Assembly: GCA_028023455.1 (NCBI GenBank) | Contig: JAQFVV010001077.1 | Location: 1-64,000 of the forward strand | Direction: 5' to 3' | DNA length: 64,000 nucleotides | Source: Epiperipatus broadwayi | Taxonomy: Eukaryota; Onychophora; Udeonychophora; Euonychophora; Peripatidae | Shown here: in pieces, positions 57,702 to 64,000 of the stretch | Numbering within the stretch: the stretch's first letter is position 1 | How the letters are laid out: each line of letters opens with the position of its first letter | Program-made: the position numbers and the translations under genes | Notes under the pieces: model-generated | Databases searched by the model: none | What the model was told of the DNA's origin: nothing | What the model saw: only the letters and a program-made list of their open reading frames with translations

Positions 57702-57903
57702 ATATATATATATGGTTGTATTCTCATCCTTGGTGTTTGCCTAGAGATGGCGTTGATGCTAATCAAAAACATATACATATAACGATTCCGGGGCCCGACC
57801 TAAATGATTGATTTGATCTAAAAAGATCTGATTTCTTAGATTTATAATAAAATATTCTACTAACTAATACTATTATATGATGTTAGTTTTTTCATTTTTT
57901 TTG

Positions 57904-58430
57904 TAAATGTTTATTAATCTTATCTTGTTTTTGAGTTTGTGTGTCTTTTTAAAGTTACAGTGTTTTTCTAACTTTTTTTTTTTTTTGGACTTTATGTGTG
58001 TCTTTTTAAAGTTACGTTTTTTTTTTTTTTTTTTTGCAAGAGTAAATCAATACTTTTATTCAAAAGCAAGATGTAATAAGTAAATGTTTATTAATCTTAT
58101 CTTGTTTTTCAATTTGTGTTTGTGTCTTTAAAGTTACAGGGCTTTTTGTAATATTTTTTGGGGGACTTTATGTGTGTCTTTTTAAAGTTACGGTACTTTT
58201 TTTTGCAAGAGTAAATCAATCATTTGATTCAAAAGCAAGATGTAATAAGTCAATGTTTATTAATCTTAGATTGTTTTTGAGTTTGTGTGTGTGTCTTTAA
58301 AGTTACAGGGTTTTTTCTCATTTTTTTTTTGGACTTTATGTGTGTCTTTTTTTAAAGTTACGGTATTTTTGGTCAAGAGTAAAAATCAATTATTTTTATT
58401 AAAAAAATAAGACGTAATTCTAAATCTATC
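57904..58430. repeat. ~178-bp minisatellite, three units
   Basis: Units start at about 57904, 58081 and 58260 with T(A/C)AATGTTTATTAATCTTA, followed by GTCTTTAAAGTTACAG, GACTTTATGTGTGTC, TTTTTAAAGTTACGG and CAAGAGTAAATCAAT. Poly(T)/poly(G) runs vary in length. Confidence 0.85.
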
Positions 58431-58439
58431 AAAAGTAAT

Positions 58440-58985
58440 GTCATTTATATACTACAATTTAGAATTGATACCCGACTACTCAATTGAAAAATGATACCCG
58501 ACTAATTTCCATTTTCTTTTTTTTTGGGGGGGAGGGACAGTAATGAATCAGAAAGTGGGTTGTTTTTGTTAATTCTGTCTATATAAAAAGGGTACCGTTA
58601 TTGAAATACTAAATTTAAAAATGATAGCCGACTAATTTGCGTTTCTTTTGACAGTAATTAATCAGAAAGTGGGTTTCTTTTTTTTTTGGGGGGGGGGGGT
58701 AAATCTTGTGTATATATATAAAAAAAATAATACCGTAATTCAAATACTCTATTGAAAAAAACCAAACCCCGTTGAATTTGCTTTCTTTTTTTTTAAGACT
58801 GTAATTAATCAGGAAGTGGGTTGTTTTTGTTAGTGTGCAGATATAAAAACTAATCTTATTTGAAATAATAAATGTAACAAAAAATAATAATAATACCCGA
58901 CTAATTTTCTTTTTTGGACAAGTAATTCCTAATAATTAGACACTGGGTTGTTTTTGTTTGTGCGTGTATATATATACAGTATAGC
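58440..58985. repeat. ~140-bp minisatellite, four diverged units
   Basis: Repeated words: GATACCCGACTAATTT, then a T/G homopolymer, AGTAATTAATCAGAAAGTGG, GTTGTTTTTGTTA and a TATATA spacer. Repeated about every 130-145 bases (near 58488, 58622, 58765 and 58898). Confidence 0.75.
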
Positions 58986-59580
58986 AAAACTAACTGGTCA
59001 CAGACGAATTCTTGCGAAAACGCTACCTTTCGCGTGATCCTTAATTTTTTTTTCCGTTTTGCACCCTTAAAAGCAATTTATGAGGGTTACCCATTCGTAA
59101 TGGAATCTTTAGGACATTATTACTAAACTTACAACAGTAAAGTAAGTTACAACACATTAAAAAATATAGATGTCTTATCAAATTTTAAAAAACTATGACT
59201 GCTTCAAATACACACAGTCTCATACGAAACTACAGAGAAAATAGATATTCTACTATTACGAGAAAATGATGAACAAAATTGACTACTACGGCAGCCGATC
59301 AAGGCATTACTTTCTCTTTGCTTTTAGCATAGAAAAAGAAAGCCATAACCGGCAGCCGTCGGGAACTCTTTCTGTGTTTTATCATAGAAAGAAGTCTCAT
59401 TTGTGTTGACTTTTGTCGCCGTCACCTCCTCCGTCCAACATAATGGGAGGACTTTTCTTCGTTTATAATGTAGAAAATTTTCTCTTTTGTTGGGTGAAGG
59501 CCAGTGAAACAGTATATTTCTAGGAATTTACCTAGAAATAGTGACATCTTGAGGTGAACACCAAGGATGAGAAAACAACC

Positions 59581-60440
59581 ATATATATATAAACTATCTT
59601 CCAGTGGAGAAATTCAGCACATCTTCTTATTATTATTATATATGCCTGTTAGAATGCATATTCTCTTCTTAAGTGAGCTAAATATTGGAGCATTTGAATT
59701 TCACATCAGAAAAGTAAAAAAGTTTTATATTTTATTCTCATGGACATCTTCTTACCTGATAAGAATAGATTCATAATTGAACTACATGCCCAGTAAGAGA
59801 TGGTGGTTTCAAAAGAAATAGTTTATAATTTTGTAGGTTTTATATTGAGGATTGTACTTACAAATTTCAATTACGATCAATTAGATGTATTTCTCTGGTG
59901 CAGTAGTTAATTATTACATATGTGATATATAGCCTTTGATTAGGTGTTATAATCTGAATATATATTATCTTTACTCTGATGGTTGTGACGTCATATTAAG
60001 AGTTTAAATATTATCTATTTTGTGTAACTCATTGTGAATGTACTTAAACTATAAAATTAAACAAATCACACACATTCATAGAATATAAATATAAAGTTGG
60101 ACAATAATATGGAGTGGAATTCAACTCATGAAGCCTCAAGCTTGTTTGATTTATGAGGTTTTATACATGAAGTAGACATATAGTGAAAACCAGTGTCTGA
60201 AAATAATGTTTTATATTGGAGATAATTTTTCAACTTTATAGATTATAATATAAGAACTGTACTTTTATATCTGAAATTTAATTTCTTATACAGACATACA
60301 TGGATTTAAGTATATATTTGGGCTAAAGATGTCTAATTTAATAAATGATTAGTAAAAGTTATTAATATGTTTCCATAAAGGGAGATGTATCAAATTTGTA
60401 AAGCAAAAAATTTGAAACCTGTCTCTTAAACTATAGCAAT
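59581..60440. other. AT-rich DNA without recognisable genes
   Basis: Nothing recognised; the 69-codon open frame at 59567-59776 overlaps the transposon end and is unsupported. Confidence 0.4.
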
Positions 60441-60445
60441 ATATG

Positions 60446-60738
60446 GGTAAGAGAACAAACAGGTGTTACTGACCTCATTGGAAAAATTAAAAGACTGAAG
60501 TGGAGTTGGGCTGAACATATTGCTAGAAGAGATGATAATAGATGGACAACTGAAATTTTAAACTGGATTCCAAGAGATTGTAAAAGACCCAGAAAGAGAC
60601 CACATGTGAGATGGATGGATGAAATAAGAAAGTGTGCGGGGGTGATGTGGAGAAGAGAAGCTAAAGATAGGAAAAGATGGATTGAACTTGGAGAGACCTT
60701 CATCCTGCAGTGGATTGGTAATGGTTGATAATGGTGAT
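60446..60738 (+). pseudogene. RTE LINE 3' fragment, C-terminal ~92 codons
   Basis: Plus-strand frame [48 protein letters not shown], then [12 protein letters not shown] and stop. It is open throughout and nearly identical to the C-terminus of the 46-49 kb ORF, so this is a fairly recent 5'-truncated insertion. Unlike the larger copies, it is not followed by a TA array. Confidence 0.85.
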
Positions 60739-60754
60739 ATTGAGCAAATGAAGA

Positions 60755-60915
60755 CATGTGTAAGAGATTGTTGTCTGGGACAACTTATGAGTTCTGACTC
60801 AGTATGAAATGCACATGTTGAGAATCATTTATCTTTTTCACATCTTTGATATTATGTTTCAGTAATGTGTGATCGAATAGAAATTTGAAATATATTTAAA
60901 TACATATTATATAAA
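60755..60915 (+). repeat. Repeat A, 3' half
   Basis: GTAAGAGATTGTTGTCTGGG, ACAACTTATGAGTTCTGACTC, AGTATGAAATGCACATG, ATCATTTATCTTTTTCACAT. It begins right at the end of the RTE fragment. Confidence 0.65.
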
Positions 60916-61106
60916 GTTAAGTTTAATTATCTTTAAATGTAATGAGTATATTAAGTTAAATTGTGGCTTACTTGAAAAAATATGTTTCAAATGTATCTAT
61001 AGTATGAGAAATTGGTCTGCCTTTCGGACTGATGGATGTTTGTGACAGGATTGAACTAAGATCAAAGATCCACTAATAAAAACACAAACTTGCAAATATA
61101 TATATA
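60916..61106. other. AT-rich spacer
   Basis: Nothing recognised; ends in a short TA run beside the MITE. Confidence 0.4.
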
Positions 61107-61359
61107 TTGTAACGAGCATAGACGTTTGTTACATTGTTTTTTTTTTTTAAATTTATTAAACATGAAAGTAAATTAGTATTATTTTAATAATTTTTCATTA
61201 TCTGTGCGATTTAATTAATATATAAGAGTTTAAGATGATATTTAATTTCAATTTTTAATTCTTAAAGAAAATTTTTAAATGCGAACTTTTTAATTTACTT
61301 TCATGTTTAATAAATTTAAAAAAAAAAAACAATGTAACGAACGTCTATGCTCGTTACAA
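61107..61359. mobile_element. 253-bp MITE with ~69-bp terminal inverted repeats
   Basis: TTGTAACGAGCATAGACGTT...AACATGAAAGTAAATTA at the left is mirrored by TAATTTACTTTCATGTTTAA...CGTCTATGCTCGTTACAA at the right, nearly perfect. It is flanked on both sides by TATATATA, consistent with TA target duplication as in Tc1/mariner-type MITEs. Confidence 0.85.
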
Positions 61360-61367
61360 TATATATA

Positions 61368-61460
61368 TAAACATCACATGATCACTATCTCTCATGCTGG
61401 CTCATAACTGTTGTTAAAATAGGCAAAACTCTCTCCATACAGTAGTGCAACTGGGGATAG
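61368..61460. mobile_element. Fold-back repeat B, terminal fragment
   Basis: ACATCACATGATCACTATCT, GCTGGCTCATAACTGTTGTT, AAACTCTCTCCATACAGTAG: the left end of family B only. Confidence 0.65.
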
Positions 61461-61474
61461 GGATAATTCTAGAT

Positions 61475-61580
61475 AGATATTTTAAAATGCTTTATCTTCC
61501 AGCATTTATTGAAAAAGCTTGTTTAGAGCTATTAGCATGATCATTATATTGCTTATATATATATATATATGTGAAGCTGG
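61475..61580 (-). repeat. Repeat G fragment, reverse orientation
   Basis: AGCATTTATTGAAAAAGCTTG, TTTAGAGCTATTAGCATG mirrors the AGCTCTAAACAAGCTT...ATAAATGCT core of family G. Confidence 0.5.
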
Positions 61581-61995
61581 AAATATAGTACATATTTCTG
61601 CTTCACCTAGTGCCAATGTCATCAGCACTAGTCTGGGTTTAAACCCAACCTTATTAACTGACACCCATCTCATAATAGGTGGAAGTATATTTTAATATTA
61701 TAATCTTGTATATTTTATTCTTATTTTGTGATTAAAACTAACCTTTTATAATAATTATTTATTTTATAATATTTGTAGAGCTATATTATGTTTATTTTAT
61801 TAAGTTGGTATTTATATGTACATTAGGGGATCAATTGTATTTTGAAAGTTTCTATTTAAGTTTTAGTCAAATACTAAATGTGAAAGTCATTGTACTAAAT
61901 TCCTAAAATTTTTCTAATCTAAACTTTAATTAAATAGATTTTGTTAGTACAATGACTGATAAACTTAATATGCTTGTTGTTGTTTTTTTTTAATT
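61581..61995. other. AT-rich DNA without recognisable genes
   Basis: Nothing recognised. Confidence 0.4.
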
Positions 61996-62390
61996 AGCAA
62001 ATCAACGCTTGGGGCATGTTCAGGCAGAGTTATAGATTTTCCCTCCAAGCAGGCACCAACCTCACAGAACTGCTTAAAGAAATGACAATTGGTGGAGGCC
62101 AGTGTAGATTCAATCCGATAGATAAAGATCGGAACATATAAATAGTGAAAAGTTTGATAAGAGAGAGAGTTTTACTGAAGAGTGATTAATCTATATACAA
62201 GACATCGTACCTAAAAGAATGGCGGGCTAAAAGATCGACCGTGCTTCCCGGAGCTTTGTCTCACCAGCTCATCAAGGCCATCCACTGCTGTCAACATCTA
62301 GCGGAGCCTATCTGTGTCCAGAAAACCTGCTAATACTCTGACTGTAACTGCCTCTATCAAGCCGTGAAACAGTTCCAATAGGTATTATTA
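61996..62390. other. GC-richer stretch of unknown nature, possibly retroelement leader
   Basis: Stands out in composition (CpGs, CTTCCCGGAGC, GGCGGGC). It includes AATTGGTGGAGGCCAG (62089), which resembles the TGGTG... start of some retroelement primer-binding sites, and ACATATAAATAG (62135), TATA-like. No ORF of note. I cannot decide between an exon, a regulatory region or a retroelement fragment. Confidence 0.3.
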
Positions 62391-63180
62391 TAATCTCGAA
62401 TAATCTATCAAGATCTCTTCCCATGTATTTTTTATTTATATATATATATATGTCTGTGAATCTAATTTTGCTCTCAAATGATTTCTTTATATTTAATCCT
62501 ATTCTCATATGCTTTTTAACTTTCTTTTCCTTAATTTCGGTGCGGTCATTTATTTATAGATATTTATGACTTGATTATATATATATGTTTTTGATTTTAT
62601 TTATTAATTTGCCAATCTAAGCAAACTGGCGATTTTTAATTTATAAAAATCTTTTCTGTCATTTTTTTTTTCTTCATACAAAGGTTATTAACGTCCCCTT
62701 AAAATATATGTAATGCATTATAAATTAATATGTTCGCCAGATTGTTTTATGAATCAACATTGTAGGTTCGTTTTTTTTTTTAATATAAAAATTGATTTGT
62801 TTAACCCGGTGAAAATCCAGAACTTTGGCTAATTAACGCTTGATATCATATAAAATATTATTTATTCAATTCTGAAAGAGTGACTTATTAATTGTTTTTC
62901 TATGTATAACTGATATTTCTTTTAGTTTCCATACTCTTAAAATATATGCTTTAATATTTTCCGTTATTATAAAACCAACGAAGGTGGGATTGATTTGTTT
63001 TAAATGGTAGGAAAGGGAAGGGGGAAATCTTAATGTTTCTATTATTAATTAGAATCCTAACGTATGTGAAATATTCTCCCTATATATTATAAATGCATTG
63101 CGTGTTATAGTATTTCAAATAAGGGTCATTTATTTTGAAGCTGTAAATTTATTCAATGTTTTTAATGACATCCATTCATT
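62391..63180. other. AT-rich DNA without recognisable genes
   Basis: Nothing recognised. Confidence 0.4.
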
Positions 63181-63760
63181 ATTGCGTTTCTGACATTTAG
63201 CCGGTCTTTGTGTTTACGTGCTTCTAATCTGGGAGTTGCGACAAGTTCGAACTCATAGATTTCTTATATCTCGTTCCATTGATAGTTGAGCTATCTGGAA
63301 CCACTTTCTTCATATAAAATGCATCTAGCTGTGACCCATAAGTTTGGCGCACGCTATGCCCATCTACTCACTTCGTATATAAAAGGCCTCTCGCATTGGT
63401 TATACCAGCAAAAGTCTGGGCCACGCCATGCCTATCCGTTTTTCTCTAAGCACCACCCAAGAAGGGGGTGTGAGATTTCGTTTTTCATCCAGAAGCACGA
63501 CCTTTTTCCTCGTAGTTATTTTTGTCAGCACCGCAAACTTCTTCGTATTATTACTTCTTTTGCTTCATGACCCCGTTTTAATGCTATAATATTAAAATTA
63601 AGCTTTGTTTAAGATATATATATATAAACGCCAATTACTTTTATTATTTAAGTTTATTTCAATCTTATTCAGTCCCACCATCGTAATTTATATATCTATT
63701 TAAGAGTATCTATGTGCCTTGGGGAAAAATAAAGCGTTCGTTTTACTATTGTTAAATAAT
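63181..63760 (+). promoter_or_regulatory. Possible promoter or LTR-like region with TATA box
   Basis: GC-richer than its surroundings. A strong TATA motif (GTATATAAAAGGCC, 63378-63391) is followed about 350 bases later by AATAAAG (63728-63734). Around it, GTTTGGCGCACGCTATGCCC and GTCTGGGCCACGCCATGCC are a diverged direct repeat. A TATA box and polyadenylation signal a few hundred bases apart is what a solo LTR would show, but I found no second copy or terminal TG..CA pair. A 94-codon open frame at 63286-63570 (no ATG start) looks accidental. Confidence 0.3.
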
Positions 63761-64000
63761 TTTTCATTGGATATTTTGTCATCTAATCAAATGTCATTTT
63801 CAAATGTGTTTTTCAAATGTATCCTATTTATTTTCATGACCTCGATGGTGTGAAAATGATTTATCTTATATCTGTAATGAATCTCAGAACGCTCCCCTAT
63901 CATATGTTAGTCACCACGTTTCAGAACCATAACCCAAAGCGTTAATGGCAATTTTATGTAATCCTTTGTAATAATAAATTGGCATCTTAATATTAGACCC
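63761..64000. other. AT-rich DNA, window end
   Basis: Nothing recognised. Confidence 0.4.

Larger units (their letters stand above)
57714..59580. mobile_element. Non-autonomous DNA transposon with TIRs and internal minisatellites
   Basis: The left end GGTTGTATTCTCATCCTTGG, TGTTTGCCTAGAGATGG is mirrored at the right end by CACCTCAAG-type sequence, then ACACCAAGGATGAGAAAACA and ACC at 59580. The inverted match is about 26 of the first 28 bases and weaker beyond. Both ends are flanked by ATATATAT, so the target duplication is likely TA-based. The 1.87-kb interior has no ORF; it consists of two minisatellites, a GC-richer patch with CpGs at 59280-59470, and AT-rich filler. Superfamily not assignable from the ends alone. 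Confidence 0.7.

Noticed and set aside
60431-60757. 108-codon minus-strand frame
   Set aside because: Antisense to the plus-strand RTE C-terminal fragment, which matches the intact copy.
63286-63570. 94-codon plus-strand frame with unusual H/F/K-rich protein
   Set aside because: No ATG start, no recognisable domain, overlaps a TATA-box region; more likely non-coding.

Overview
The window is eukaryotic and almost certainly from an animal. It is very A+T-rich (roughly three quarters A+T by eye), poor in CpG, full of long perfect microsatellites (TA, TTA, GATA, CATC), and built almost entirely of transposable elements. No host protein-coding gene, rRNA or functional tRNA gene could be supported. 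The element mix (RTE/BovB-type 'craniofacial development protein 2-like' LINEs, Tx1/L1-type LINE with an RRM/zinc-knuckle ORF1, a CR1/L2/Jockey-like LINE, a Gypsy-type LTR element, tRNA-derived SINEs and many fold-back MITEs) fits an invertebrate. A mollusc is a guess I cannot confirm from sequence alone.

Layout. 1-10417: one nearly complete, recently inserted LTR retrotransposon with unusually long 3.8-kb LTRs, a duplicated primer-binding site, a leader with four hairpin repeats, a gag-like ORF and only the last few codons of pol. 10.4-21.2 kb: microsatellites, SINEs, a decayed LINE, several copies of a recurrent dispersed repeat (called repeat A here), fold-back repeats and a hairpin element with a triplicated arm. 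21233-24843: an internally deleted Tx1/L1-type LINE with intact ORF1, a broken endonuclease fragment, no RT, and a 15-bp target-site duplication (a HAL1-like arrangement). 24.9-31 kb: fold-back repeats, palindromes and unremarkable AT-rich DNA. 31055-34219: a 5'-truncated CR1/L2-like LINE sandwiched between two ~300-bp pure (ATT)n arrays, next to a tail-to-tail fragment of a Tx1-type ORF2. 35.8-39.3 kb: two RTE copies tail to tail across a (TA)n array. 46.3-49.6 kb: a nearly intact RTE copy inserted in the (TA)n inside a repeat A copy. 50-53.7 kb: older RTE relics, a recent 169-bp tandem duplication and two SINEs. 57.6-59.6 kb: a TIR element carrying two minisatellites. 60.4-61.6 kb: an RTE 3' fragment, repeat A, and a 253-bp MITE. 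62-64 kb: locally GC-richer, possibly LTR-like sequence with a TATA box.

These are not cooperating genes. The logic is parasitic: autonomous-looking machinery (RTE endonuclease/RT at 46-49 kb) lies beside dependent derivatives (the pol-less LTR element, the HAL1-like element, SINEs, MITEs), and microsatellites act as repeated landing sites.
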